64,000 nt of DNA, taken from NCBI RefSeq assembly GCF_000471905.2, contig NW_006499617.1, forward strand, positions 581,761 to 645,760. The letters run 5' to 3'. Numbering within the stretch: position 1 is the first letter of the stretch; every line of letters starts with the position of its first letter. The notes under the pieces were generated by a model that had not been told where the DNA came from, searched no databases, and saw only the letters and a program-made list of their open reading frames with translations. The DNA is from Amborella trichopoda. Its lineage: Eukaryota; Streptophyta; Magnoliopsida; Amborellales; Amborellaceae. Of this stretch, positions 1-11,930 are shown one piece after another. The position numbers and the translations under genes are program-made.

Positions 1-326
1 ACCTGTTTTTGTGAACCGAAGCCTTCAATCTCCAAAAAACTCTGTTTTTCTCAACGATTATCACAAATTAGTAACAAAAGGTTTTGATTCACAGCTTTAA
101 GATCAAAATGCCTACAAATTTTGAAAGAATCATGCCCTATTTGGCATGAAATTTCAGAAAAGGCGGAAACCTTAAACCCCGATTTTTTCGTGATCTAAAA
201 ACAACCAATTTTTCCACCATTTAATCTTTGAAAAAGCTGAATAAAGCTGTTTACAGCCTGAAAATCAGATCACATGCCAAAAAAAACAAGAAAAATGATA
301 AAAAAATGACAAATTTCAAAGAATCC

Positions 327-527
327 CGTGAAGAACACTGTGCAACCCGTGTTCTTCACGGACTCGCCGATTCTGCACAGTGAATCGGCGAGTCACTGTG
401 CGAAATCGTCCGGTTCTCTCTAGAACCGGACGATTCCCGTTTTTTAAACCGATCCGGTCCATTTTCGTGAATTCCGAGTCGAACCGGGCGAGTCCGGTTC
501 GACACGGTGATTTTTAAAACGCTGGGC
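327..527. repeat. chain of perfect hairpins with a hAT-like terminus (copy 1)
   Basis: Four inverted repeats follow one another, each with perfectly matched arms: 327-338/349-360 (12 bp), 361-373/382-394 (13 bp), 404-417/422-435 (14 bp) and 478-487/494-503 (10 bp). The loops of the first two contain CACTGTGC and its complement, so they can also pair with each other. The block ends in TTTTTAAAACGCTG, reading outward much like the CAAGGTTTCAAAAAACGC terminus of the hAT element at 59,428. It is probably part of a non-autonomous DNA transposon; the other end was not found. Confidence 0.6.
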
Positions 528-1762
528 CAAACTATTATGGTGTTCTATACTTCTTGGTTGTTAGTGAAAGAGGACTATGTGATCTAGCGCAATATGTATA
601 GTTTAAATTTTTTCTTTTTTTCTCTTTTGCAATACCGGCTAGAACACTTGCATATGTTTAAAAATTTACAATCTTTGTTAAAAAATAAACTCCAATACAA
701 TCTAGGATCTTCTCTGGCGTACCATTGCAATTCTATATAATTAAATAAAAATACAATGCATGAAGAATCAAGAAATAAGGAGCCATTAGAATTATCGAAT
801 ACCTTGCCTCAGGTTACCCCCAAGGACTTCGTACACCGACTTTTCTCTATCAATGGTGCACGGGATCTTGGTCTTTCTTGAATCTCAACAAATGAAAGCT
901 TTGGCTAAACCCTCTTCTTCAAAGTATGAGAGCATGTGTGTGCACAACATGGGGCTTTTCCTCTATCAAGGGCGTGCCCCCCTTTCTTTATTGACCACCT
1001 AGGGGCCCCTTTCTTTCTTTTAAAAACCTTGGAGAATATGAGAGTGAGAGATGGGAGTAGAGGTGAATCGGCGATCCGGATCGGGAATCGGTTGAATCGG
1101 TCGGATTACAGCTTCAAAAAAATCTGAAAAAATTATTAAAATGCATTATAAATATTGTTTTTTAAGAATCCAATAAGAAATGAGGGTACTACATTATTAA
1201 CTTTGATTTTTTTCATCAATTTGTGAATATTGAGAGGCTCTTGTATAAACTTAAGTATTAAATTTGTATCACATAAAAGAAAAATCATAGAATTTTCATT
1301 GATAAAATATATAATTATACATGGAGACTAAATCAATGAAAGAATGGCCATTGAAATCTCGTTTTGGCAAAAAACCCTAATTCGTTAAAAAAACCCAAAT
1401 TATTACAGCCTAACTATCTATAATTCAAAATTATTATATAATTATTAGTTTACATTTTATAATTATTTTATTAGACAAATAATAACAAATTAAAAATATT
1501 TTATAATATTATCTAATTTAAAATGTATTATTGACAACTGTAAGAAAAATAGTACATTACATGATTTATAATGTAAAATTTAATAAATAAAATAAAAGAT
1601 TTGGTTATCACTGTAAAAATTAATAAAATGCATACAAATTTGAAAATAACACTTCAATTTTTCAAAAATTTATTTTTTTAGGTTTCTATAATAAATTTAG
1701 TGAAAGTGATTGTTAGTAGAAAGATGGAGATTTCAAATAGAATAAACTTTTTATTTTTTATT
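528..1762. other. AT-rich stretch without recognised gene
   Basis: No gene was recognised. At 1,060-1,105 there is a short cluster of GAATCGG and CGATCCGGATCG motifs, similar in wording to the hairpin repeats. At 800-825 there is a 26-bp word that recurs inverted at 60,057-60,082. The rest is AT-rich. Confidence 0.5.
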
Positions 1763-1928
1763 TTTTTATGCCTTTCATATTATTTACAAAAATAATTATA
1801 CCACTATATACAACAAAAATTAACTGTTATACAAAAAATTAATTTTTTTATTTTACATTTTTTATGCCTTTTATATTATTTACAAAAATATTTATACCAC
1901 TATATACAACAAAAACTATTATACAACT
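1763..1928. repeat. two-copy tandem repeat, 96-bp period
   Basis: The segment beginning ATGCCTTTCATATTATTTAC at 1,768 returns at 1,864 with few differences, through to TATACAACAAAAA. Confidence 0.75.
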
Positions 1929-2164
1929 AAAATGCAACGTCCAAGGGGATTCGACTTTAGGAGGTCAAGTAAAGTAACAAAGGTTATAACCATCCCGCTG
2001 TCTCACTGCATGTGATTATAAGTTGCTGATTAATAGAATATATTTACATTCCGTTTTCGTTTAGTGATGTTTGGAAATTATCTCACATCGAAACATGGGT
2101 ATTCAACTTTGGTATATAAATACTTATGTATTATGAATTAAGGTATTGGCGCGGAAACATTGGG

Positions 2165-2546
2165 GCAACCTCACACGTGATTTTGTCGCACGTGTCCGCT
2201 TGTCGCACGTGTCAACCGGCAGTTCTGAGGTCACCACTTCGAACCGCCGGTTGATGATGTCATCGGGCGATTTATCGCACGTGTCCACTTGTCGCACGTG
2301 TTCATGTGGGCGTGTTCGCTTGTTGCACGTGTCAACCAAGCGAACACGTGTCAACCGGCGGTTATGATGTCACCACTCCAAACCATCGGTTGATGATGTC
2401 ATCGGGCGGTTTACTATTTAAAATCGCTCGTTTCTTTCTAAACACGAGCGGTTCTCATATTATGTGTGGAACCGCCTCGTTCTGTGGCGATTCTCGAGTC
2501 GAACCGGACGAGTCTAGCTCGACTCGGTATTTTTTAAAACCCTGGT
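2165..2546. repeat. G-box-rich hairpin repeat with a hAT-like terminus (copy 2)
   Basis: Seven CACGTG palindromes lie at 2174, 2189, 2206, 2278, 2295, 2326 and 2345. A ~141-bp unit starting GTCAACCGGC is present twice. A perfect 12-bp inverted repeat (2311-2322/2337-2348) encloses one G-box. Further short dyads (CGCTCGT/ACGAGCG, GCGGTTC/GAACCGC, CGAGTCGA/TCGACTCG) follow up to 2,523. The end, TTTTTTAAAACCCTG, matches copy 1 in wording and orientation. Confidence 0.6.
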
Positions 2547-2575
2547 TTAAATTATTTTTTAATATTATATATTAT

Positions 2576-2905
2576 TTAAAGGGTGTGGTTTGTATAAGGC
2601 TAATGCCCTAAACAATCAAAGTAAGACGTACCTCGAAATAGTGTCGAAAGATGTTGTTTCAATATTGGAAATCTTTGTAAAGTCCTAAAAATTCATTTTC
2701 ATATCTAATTATTAAATTTAGAGCCTCAAAAATACATTACATGATGCACTATTTTTAATACTTGAAATCCATTTTTTTTCATGTCCATATCTTGAGGCCA
2801 AGATGATCAATTTGAAGATTTTTGGACATTGAAACAACCTCTTCTAGTGAATTTTTGAGATGCATTTTAATTTGATTATTTAGGGCCTCACTCTTATATA
2901 AACTT
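2576..2905. mobile_element. fold-back MITE family Y, copy 1
   Basis: The left arm, running inward from about 2,587, pairs with the right arm read back from about 2,902 over some 80 bp. Their cores are GCCCTAAACAATCAAA and GCCCTAAATAATCAAA. The outer word TTAAAGGGTGTGGTTT is shared with copy 2. No coding capacity. Superfamily unknown. Confidence 0.55.
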
Positions 2906-3460
2906 TTTCTTTAAAAAATCGTTGTTGGATGTGCTCCCATAGTTAAAAAATATATATATATATTTAAAAAAAAATTAAATGCTTATGGCCCCCCTCAAAT
3001 AATGCAATGCACCCTTTACCTTGAAGGGAGGAATGGATGCCATTGTACTAGTTAGTCCATCTGGTGACAGAGATGCTGGGGAAATTTTTTCAAACGGCAC
3101 ATTTGGGATCCACATTTTAAATACCAGATGATTATTTTTCAAAAAAATTGAATTAAATATTATGAGACAAATAGATACAGGAGAAGTAAGGAAAGAGACC
3201 CCTTGGTTTTAATCCATCGGATTTCCAATTGGATTACTCTCGAAACGTTGATGGCCCACTTTGAATTATCAGCAATGTACGTTGATCTAAATGGATGGTA
3301 GTGCGTTTTTCGACTTTTCTCATCGAAAAAGCATTTACATGTAATCCCAATATATCAAACAACTTCATGCTTCCGCGGGTGCATGTTTCTTTGGGCAAAA
3401 TTCTATACGCGTTTATATGACCCCAAGATTTCCGGAGGTAATTTCTTCAAGGGAATACTA
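2906..3460. other. AT-rich spacer, nothing recognised
   Basis: No ORF, repeat or RNA gene that I can support. Confidence 0.4.
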
Positions 3461-3461
3461 A

Positions 3462-3690
3462 TTAGGTCCTTTTTAGGACCCGGTTTCTATTCGGCCAAAC
3501 CCTCATGTGTATCAATGCGGGCCTCTTAATAAATCTATTTTTGAGATAGATTTTAGTAATTAACTTTTAATAATATGTAATCTCTAACATGAAGATCATG
3601 AATATGAAAAAAGTAAAAAAGTTTCAAAAATAAAAATAATAGTTCTAGTAATAAAACATTTGGACCTTTAGTTTTTATTGTTTTTAGGTG
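3462..3690 (+). mobile_element. dispersed short repeat family X, copy 1
   Basis: About 220 bp that match 26,158-26,362 in the opposite orientation. Shared blocks include AGGACCCGGTTTCTAT, CTTAATAAATCTATTTTTGA and CTAGTAATAAAACA. It is non-coding; a MITE-like element is the simplest reading. Confidence 0.6.
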
Positions 3691-4009
3691 GAACACCTAC
3701 TTGCATCCATCTTTAAAATGGATAATTGCACTTTTTGGACAGCATATGTAGACATGCAGTCCAACCCGCATGAAACAATTTTCCTTCTTTTTATGGTGTA
3801 ATACTACTCATGGTTATGAGTTCTGCACAAAATCTCCAAAATTATGAACTTTATTTTCTATTGATGTATTCTGGAATGTGCCCAAAAATATTTTTTTCAA
3901 ACATTATAAGACACACCAACCCGATTGATTTTACATTTTACAGCTACGAATAATTGTGACCCTTTTGTACTATAGGTAAATGGTCTTTGTAATATACAAT
4001 CTCATTTAA

Positions 4010-4426
4010 GTAAGGACAAAAATTATACAAGGTTGCAACTTTAAAGTGTAGAATTAAAGATGCACCTCAAAAAACCATCGAAGAATGTTATTTTAATGTT
4101 GAAAAACCCTCTAATTGATCATCTCGACATAGGGATGTATTACTATGAAAAAGAAAAAGAAAAAAAAAAGAAGATTTTGAGTCATGGAAATAGTACATCT
4201 TACAACACATTATCTAGACTGTCCATTTTCAAGATTTTCATATGTTTATAGATCTACTTGATTTTAACCATTTGTGAAGTTTCAAATTTTATAATTAGAT
4301 TTAAAAATAGATTTATGGATAATCCTAATAATTTTTAACACCAAAATTACATGTTATGAAAAGATTTGGAGGTGCGCCTTAATTGGATTGTTTAAGGTTG
4401 CAACCTCATAGAAACCACACCCTTTA
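4010..4426. mobile_element. fold-back MITE family Y, copy 2
   Basis: The right end, reversed, reads TTAAAGGGTGTGGTTT then GAGGTTGCAACCTTAAA, like the left end of the 2,576 copy. The left end (AAGGTTGCAACTTTAAA, 4,029 onward) is its inverted counterpart. A further scrap with GGGCTGCAACCTTATC is at about 5,750. Confidence 0.5.
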
Positions 4427-5793
4427 AGTAATGCAATTTTGGCGCTCAAAGATGTTCTCCTTTTAAAAATCCATCTTAGGGATTGATTTTCCATATAAAC
4501 TTTGACAAATCCATAATCTCAAATTCTCAATCACTGCAATCATGAACATAAAAAGAAAAGAAATTGATTTTGAGCCTCAAAAATTGATTATTTCATACTT
4601 TGTTTTTGGGCCATTTAATTTAATTATAGCCATGACATCTAATTTATACTAATTTCTTGAGCTATAAAATCACCGATCTATACCGAAAGTTCAACTAAGT
4701 AAATTAGGATGTATTTCATGTCCTAAATATATAAATTAAATCTTTTCAAAAAAACTGCATTTGAATAGGTGCGAGTACATTCAAAGGAACTAAGGCATGA
4801 TCCAATAGGCAATAAGATAAAAAATAGTAGACTTAGGTAGGCTGGTTATGTGTAGCACTGATTGAGTATAACATCTGTTAGGAGTTGCAAGTTGATTCAA
4901 GTGAATGGCTAGAAAAAGACGAGGCATAGGTCCGAAAGTACATGGTTGGAAGTAATAAGAAAAGATATGCGGACTTACAACTTCACTGAGGGTATAACAC
5001 CTTGATAGTGCAGAATAGTGGACCAAGATTCGTGTAATTGATCCATAATAATTGGGAAAAAGCTTTGATGGTGATGATAGTGCTTGGTGATCCCAAACGT
5101 GACATAAATTCAATTTCTATTTATTTATTTATTTATTTATTTTTAGGTATGTTGGTGAGAGTCAAGGCTAGCAATTTGTAAAATAATTGCCATAATATAT
5201 ACAATCAAGCGTGTCCGTGTACATATAAATTGAATTTTGTCAGTCTACTGTTAAGAATCAAGGGGGAAGAGATGATATCTTTAAGGCTTGTAAGTATGCT
5301 ATAACGAATCATAGACTTGTGAAAAGCAAGGTCATAAATGAAACGAATCCAAATCCACCAAGACTTTATCCTTATTAGATTATGGATGAGGTTTTTATAA
5401 GGCGTAGACTCTATGAAAACAAAATAGAGCCTCACCTCAAATCCTTGTCAAGAAAACACTTTCGGCATTGAAAATCTCCATGATGGCTCTAATATCATTT
5501 TCTAACACTGACCATGAAATTTGAAACTAGAAAAATGGTAAATATCTTGCAGATCTATGAACACTTACTTTTAGGGTGAAATGGACGGTATAGATATTTT
5601 GTTATAATATACACTATTTTAGAGCTTGAAATCCTAATTTTTTTCTATAGCCATAATGGTCTTTGTCAAGATGATCAATGTAAAGGTTTTCCAATGCTTG
5701 AATTACAATTTTTGATGAGTTATGAAGTGAGGATTTACTTATTTTGATAGGGCTGCAACCTTATCAAACTATTTTCCTTAGATAACCACAAAA
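4427..5793. other. AT-rich spacer with simple repeat
   Basis: Contains a (TTTA)n tract at about 5,117-5,142 and a degenerate relative of family Y at about 5,580-5,770. No gene is supported. Confidence 0.4.
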
Positions 5794-6728
5794 CTTCAAT
5801 ATCTTGATCGTTCTGGATTTGGTGGTCTTAGTGCAGGGAACCTTGAATGGCGTGAGAATATCTCATCCCTCCATGTCCTTAAATTCAACGGGAGACCTTT
5901 CAAAGGGAAGCTTAGATTTAGAGAAGTTAGTTCTTGGGGTTCATCTTTTCACTTAAATTTATGCAGAACTCTACTATCTCTTAGATTCCATCACTGTAAT
6001 CATCATCATCATAGTCTTATCTCAACTATTTGGGGATAGTTACATAAATCTTATTCCACCATTCTACTCTATCAAGCGACATACCTTCAGTAAGACTCTA
6101 AGTCCATATATTTTTTTTCAATACTTCCATCCATGTCTTTTTGGGCATTCCCTTACCTTTTTAGAACCTTCCATTGGAAGCAAATCATATACCACAACTC
6201 TATAGATCTTTCAAGCAACCATTTAGAGGGAGAAATTCTTGAAGAACTATCAAGCTTGTTGGGTTGGTCTCCTTGTATTTGTCGAGAAACCATTTAAGCA
6301 AAGTCGTTCTAAAGAAGATAGTGAAGTTGTAGCAATTAGAGTCACTTAACCTTTCAAACAATCAACTCTATGGAGTCATTCCTAAAAACATTTCATCCAT
6401 GTCTTCTTTAAGTGTTTAAAACTTATCTAACAATAATTTGTCAAGGAGAATCCCTATAGAAGGCCAAATGGTACATCAGCATTCTCCGGAAACCCATACT
6501 TATGTCTACCTCCCCCTATCCAAGGCTTCAAGGGTAAACACCAAACCTCTTTTCTCTGTTGATCATATTGAAAGGAGCATGTACATATTTGAATTCCCAT
6601 GGTTTAATATGAGCAGGAGTAGGTTTGGGGGATCCATTGTTATGCTATTCATTTTGAGGCCTTGGACGAATGCATATTTTTGTTATATGGATAAAATAGT
6701 GATTGTTTTGCTGCAATTTCCCAATTGA
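5794..6728 (+). pseudogene. LRR receptor-like protein (RLP) pseudogene, copy 1
   Basis: The start reads as an LRR N-terminal segment (FGGLSAGNLEW, then ISSLHVLKFNG). After an inserted repeat, LRR units resume (IDLSSNHLEGEI, SLNLSNNQLYGVIP, NLSNNNLSRRIP). Next come a spacer with an acidic FEFPWFNMS stretch, one membrane segment and the short cytoplasmic tail ILRPWTNAYFCYMDKIVIVL ending at TGA 6726-6728. This is the C-terminal layout of plant RLP immune or developmental receptors, which have no kinase. Frame shifts, internal stops and loss of most LRRs make it non-functional. No other exon is seen. Confidence 0.75.
5985..6190. mobile_element. SINE/RTE-like fragment inside RLP pseudogene, copy 1
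   Basis: Contains the widespread plant repeat words AACTATTTGGGGATAG, CCATTCTACTCTATC and CTTCCATCCATGTC, which I associate with Au-SINE/RTE-derived repeats. It interrupts the LRR reading. The second block copy has a shorter version. Confidence 0.5.
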
Positions 6729-6810
6729 AAATGGATAAGGTGTAATCCAGTAAGTGCATTAGAAACATGTAGTACATCTTATGTTACTGCAAATCCTTTC
6801 AACTGAAAGT

Positions 6811-9800
6811 TTTTTTTTTAGTTTTTAGTTTTACCAATGTTACTTAATTTATTGATATGAGACACAAATAGCTAAGGCAAAGTATACCACTCTCAGCAAT
6901 AGTGGCCGTTAAAGAATTAACCATCCTATAAACATGATGAAAGGAGATAGTGAGGGACTCTGTCATTTCTAGAATTTGGAGCCATACCAATTTGAGCTCC
7001 CCGAGCACCTTCTGCTCCTTATTGCACCATCTAATGACATTCAAGGAGCCACCCAATGGGTACCCACATGTCTACTTTTGAAAAGCCTAAGACCATGGAA
7101 GAGCAAAATAATTTCGACATGGTTAGCAGAAGCCATACCAATGACACCAGTATAATTAAAGATTAAAACTCTATTTCAATCCCTTACTACCCCTCCAATT
7201 CCTGCTATACTAGGATTCCCAAGAGAACTCTAGTCAAAGTTTAATTTACAACGACTTTGTAAAAGCGGAACCAAAATACTTCTTAGCTGACATTTAATAA
7301 TGCCCAAATGAAACTAATTTTGAAGACTAAGCATAGCATCCACCTTCGAAATACTTCATCCTTCTTTTGTGATGGACAACCAATACCACAGTGAATGCTT
7401 GATATTGTTGAGGACTTTATCGAAAGATGAATTATCCCCCATTGAAGGTTCTTCTATTCCACTCTTTCCAAACTCCCCACATATTCACTTCTCTTGTAAC
7501 TTTCCATATCACGTTCCGACTTTCGGTAAGTGCGTGAATGCCAAATGCGCGACAATCTCCAAAACACAATGAGGCATGCCCACGCTTACCCCTAACTGCA
7601 AGAAGAACCAACACCAGATCCTAGAGACAAATAGACAATGCATAAATAAATGGGACCCAAATTCATCATCTTTCTTACACATAAGACCAATGTTAAGAAG
7701 AATTTTAGCTCTCTTTATTAGATTGTCTATGGTGATAATTTTATATTGGGCAGCCAACATCACAAATACTTGAACTTTGTGGGGAATCAATACACTTCCA
7801 AATTTGAGCAACTTGTGGTAAAGACCAGCATCATCTATCATGGAATAGTAGTCGGCACACTGATTTAACCTTGAATAACCCATCACTCTCAATCTCCCAC
7901 ACAATCTCATCTTCCGTACTTAGTGGGACATATATATGATTCAACTCCTCCAATAAGTTGCTCAGTCGAGAGTATATCCCATCATGCAGCCTATTATAAG
8001 GAAATTTCAAATTCTACATTACCTAATTTCCTCTAGACTCAAAGATCTCAGTGATGCAAATAAAATTGCGGTTGTTTTAATTTTTATTTTATTATTCTTT
8101 TGCTTTTTTTCTTAAGAATAGGAAGACAGATATGATAAGTTAAAGTGGGAGGAGGGAAATTTTGATGCGTAACTTTGTGTTAAGTGGGAGGAGGTACTTG
8201 AGTTGTTAAAAGAATTTTGAAAATTAAATAGGAACTAGTATTCGAAAGGTAATCTTGGTAGGAAATTTAAATAGATTTAAATAGATATGGATTTAGATAG
8301 GAGAAAGATAATGGATTTAGATATGGGAAAGATCAACTATGATAAAGATTAAGAAATAAGGATGGTACGTGGGAGAGAGGTGAGAGAAAAATAGGGATGT
8401 TATGTACGAGAGAGAAAAAGTGAGAGAGAAAATAGCGAGGAGAGAGAAAAATAGGAAAAAGTACATATGTGGGTTTTTTTCTTCTAAAGTTTATTTAAAG
8501 GGAGATGTCTCTTCTTTGTAAAAATCATAGAATGATCAGATTATGAAAATTGAGTAAATTGATCTTGTAAATGATCGTTTTTGGGGTGGATTCTCATGCA
8601 GACCTTGAGATAAGGTATATTCTTTCGTTGGGGTGGATTCCCTTGCAGATCCTGAGAGATGGTATAATCTCTAATCCTTTATTTTATTTTTTATTATAAT
8701 TATTTTTTTCCTCCCTGTATCAATTGGTATCAGAGCATTGAGATCCCGGATCTAGTTATATGGAGCTTTGATTAAAGATTTCATAGACCTAAAGAAGACC
8801 TAATAGAACATGTTAAATACACAGTAGAACAATGTCTACGAGATCTAATTCATAGATTGCAATCGGAAGAAGAGGAACAAGAATACGAAGATACAAAAGA
8901 TGACAATGATAACCCCAATGTACAAGAAATTTTGAAAATCAATTATGAAAATAAGATATGTGTGATGCAGTATTCGAAATCCAACCAAGTTAGTCTGAAG
9001 AAGAAATCAAGTTTGAGCTCGACATCACTGTGTTGAATCGGCTTAATGAAGAAAAAGTGCTGAGGCGTATGGTGGGACTATATCACTAACTTTCAAGAAG
9101 GCCTCTAAAATATTTGAGCTCTATAAGCTCGAGGTCGAGCTTTTCCTAATATGTAGAGAATGATGCAAATAAAATTGGGGTTTTTTATTTTTTAATTTTA
9201 TTATTATTATATTTATATTCTTTAAGAATAAGAAGAGAGATATGATTAGTTATAGTAGGAGGAGTTAAATTTTGGTACATGACTTTGTGTTAAGTGGGTG
9301 GAGGTGCGTAAGTTGTTCAGAGAATTTTGGGGATTATATGAGAACTAATTATGGAAAGGTAATCTTAGTGGGATATTTAGTTAGATTGAAAAAAAGATAG
9401 ATTTAGATCGGAGAAAAATAAGAGATTTAGATATAAAGAAGATCAACCATGATAAAGATTGAAAAATAGGGATGGTATGTAGGAGAGATGTGAGAGAGAA
9501 ATACGGATGGTACTCGGGAGAGAGAAAATAGGTAGGAGAGAGTGAATATGGAGGAGTGATAAAATAGGGAAAAATACGTAAAAGAGAGAGAATTATCTTT
9601 GTAAGTTTTTTTTCTTCAAAAGTTTATTTAAAAGGAGATGTCCATTCTTTGTTAAGATCAGAGAATGAGCCTAGATTGAGAATTGAATAAATTGATCTTG
9701 TAAAAAAATCGTTTTTGATGTGGATTCCCTTGTAGGTATTGAGAGATGGTATATTCTCTCGTTGGAGTGGATTCCCCTGTAGACCCTGAGAGAGGGTATA

Positions 9801-11640
9801 ATCTCTCATCCTTTGTTTTATTTTTTATTATACTTTTTTTTTTCTCCCTGCATCACTCAACCACCTTAGTATTTGGATGAGTCACCTTATCAAATATATT
9901 TGGGTAAACAAATTTTAGTGGCCTATCTCCAAGCGACTTATAAATCTAAAAGAATACTTGGTTACTAAGTACATACATGTTTATCAAGGCCATATTTAGC
10001 CGATAAAACTTGATACCACAGTTGGTTTTTAAAATGAAAATTCCACCACCACCAGTTATAATGAATGACTTGATTGACAAGCCTTATATTTTTAATCCCT
10101 AGACCTCCCTTCACTCTTGGGAGGACAAACCCCATACCACCTTAAGATATGGAACTTTCTAGCTTCCTCGTAAGAGCCCCACAAGAAATTCGACATCATC
10201 TTCCTAATTTTTTAGCAATCAAACTTGGCATCTGAATTTGAGATATTTAACATATAGGGAGATTTGCCAAACACGATCTTAACAAAGTAACTCTCCTACC
10301 GAAAGACAAGTATTTAGACTTTCAAAGATCCAGTTTAAACAATACTCTTTGCACCAATATATCCCACACCGCAACGATTAATCTGATATTTGAGATTAAC
10401 ATGCTCAAATAGGTTATAGGAAACATATCAACCTTACACCTCATATAGTCTGCTAAGTCCTTCACAAGTGACTCAATACAATTGTTACCAATCAGTGAAG
10501 TTTTCTCAAAATTAGCTTTAAGCCCCAAAACTACTTCACAACATCTCAAGAACTTAGCAATATTATTAACTTGAAACGGATCAGCCCCATAGAAAATAAG
10601 TGTGTCATTTGCATATTGGAGGTGAGATACACTCGGCCCTCCAACGGCAACTTTGAAACCTGAGAAGTTACCCCTACTTTCCACATTGCGAACTAAAAGA
10701 CGGAAGCGTTCGATATAAGGGTAAATAGAAAAGGCGACAGAGGATCACCTTGACGTAAACCCCTAGAGACCATTGATCAGAATAAAAAATGGGCTGAAGA
10801 AAAGCATCCAAATATCCAATTTCTCCATTTGTCTCAAAAACTCATTATTCACCACATTCCACTCTTTCATAAGTCATATCCACATTAGTGACCACCCTTG
10901 ACTTAGCTCAAAATTATTGAATGGATATATTCTTGAGCAACCAAAACGCTATCGGTAATTAAACGATATTGCATAAACACATATTTGGGACCAAATATAA
11001 TTATTGGTAGCACTACCTTTAGTCTTTTGGCTAAAATTTTAGCTACAATTTTGTAAAGCCTAGCGAGCAAACTAATGTGCATGATATCTGATAAACCAAC
11101 TATAACTGATTTCTTGGGAATTAACGTGATATCCGTGGAATTTACTCCCTTAAAGAGTTCCTTCTTAAAAAAAAGGCTTTAAACATTTGCAATAGCTTCG
11201 CATCAATCATGCCCCAAAGTTTTAGAAAAGCGAGAAGACGGCCTTCTTAATTTCCTCAGGCGATAGAACTATCTCAGGCGAAAGAACTTTGAATGGTACA
11301 CGATCCATCCGAAGTGTGAACCTAACTTTAGAAGTGAAAGCCTTATTAAAATGATTTACAAGAGTATTTTCTATACACCTTCAATTACACCTAAGATAAC
11401 AATACCCGAGATGTTATTAGTCTATTCAATGATACTCTTTCAATCACCCATTTTGAAATTTAATGGACAAGGATGATTGTGACCTCCATATACAAAAAAT
11501 AAATGGTTTCTTTGTAAACAATCTCTTTATATATAACCTTGAATTATTTATTCCAAGTACCTAATGTAAGACTTAAATCGTCCACTACTTTATTTAAATA
11601 GTAACTAGCAAGTCACTATTAAAAAAGCTACATTTTCTAA
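6811..11640 (-). mobile_element. LINE E1, degenerate, split by an LTR element
   Basis: Minus-strand LINE in two pieces, 6811-8051 and 9856-about 11640, interrupted by the LTR element at 8052-9855. The short poly(A) end is at 6811-6820. An RNase H-like tail lies at 6844-7056. A reverse-transcriptase zinc-binding segment at 7509-7910 includes MCKKDDEFGSHLFMHC. Reverse transcriptase at 10322-10684 includes SVSHLQYANDTLIF, where the catalytic YADD reads YAND. Multiple frame shifts and stops are present, and the 5' part with endonuclease is missing. The structure recurs at 15949-20835. Confidence 0.8.
8052..9855 (+). mobile_element. small LTR element (TRIM-like) nested in LINE E1, copy 1
   Basis: Terminal repeats at 8052-8722 and 9161-9855 both begin TGATGCAAATAAAATTG and end at a CATCA or TATCA terminus. 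A primer-binding site TGGTATCAGAGC (initiator-Met tRNA type) lies at 8725-8736, directly after the left repeat. The ~440-bp interior has no recognisable gag or pol, so it is a non-autonomous fossil. Flanks CTCAG (8047-8051) and CTCAA (9856-9860) look like an aged 5-bp target duplication. Confidence 0.85.
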
Positions 11641-11930
11641 AATGCACCGTTTTGTTGTAACACGTTTTAAATTACATTATTTTAAAAATATCGAGAAAAA
11701 AACACATTATTTTTGTGAAAATGTTAAAAACATGTTTTAATGACTTTTTCAAAAACAATGGTTAAAACACAGTTCACATTCATTGGATCCAAATTCAATT
11801 TTTTTTGGAAAGTTGTATACCTTTATTCTTTCTACTCCAAAGAAACCCATTTTTAAAAAGGTTATATTTTTGTGCATTCAATTTCAAAATTTTAGAACTT
11901 ACCTTCTCTATGTCTTCGATTTTAATTTTT

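Larger units (their letters stand above)
5894..11930. repeat. segmental duplication, copy 1
   Basis: Collinear with 15059-21160 (offset about 9.2 kb). Both copies carry the RLP pseudogene, the LINE and the nested LTR element in the same order, with visible divergence throughout. Confidence 0.85.

Noticed and set aside
2124-2611. Overlapping ORFs on both strands in the G-box repeat
   Set aside because: The frames stay open because the DNA is palindromic and tandemly repeated; no protein family is seen.
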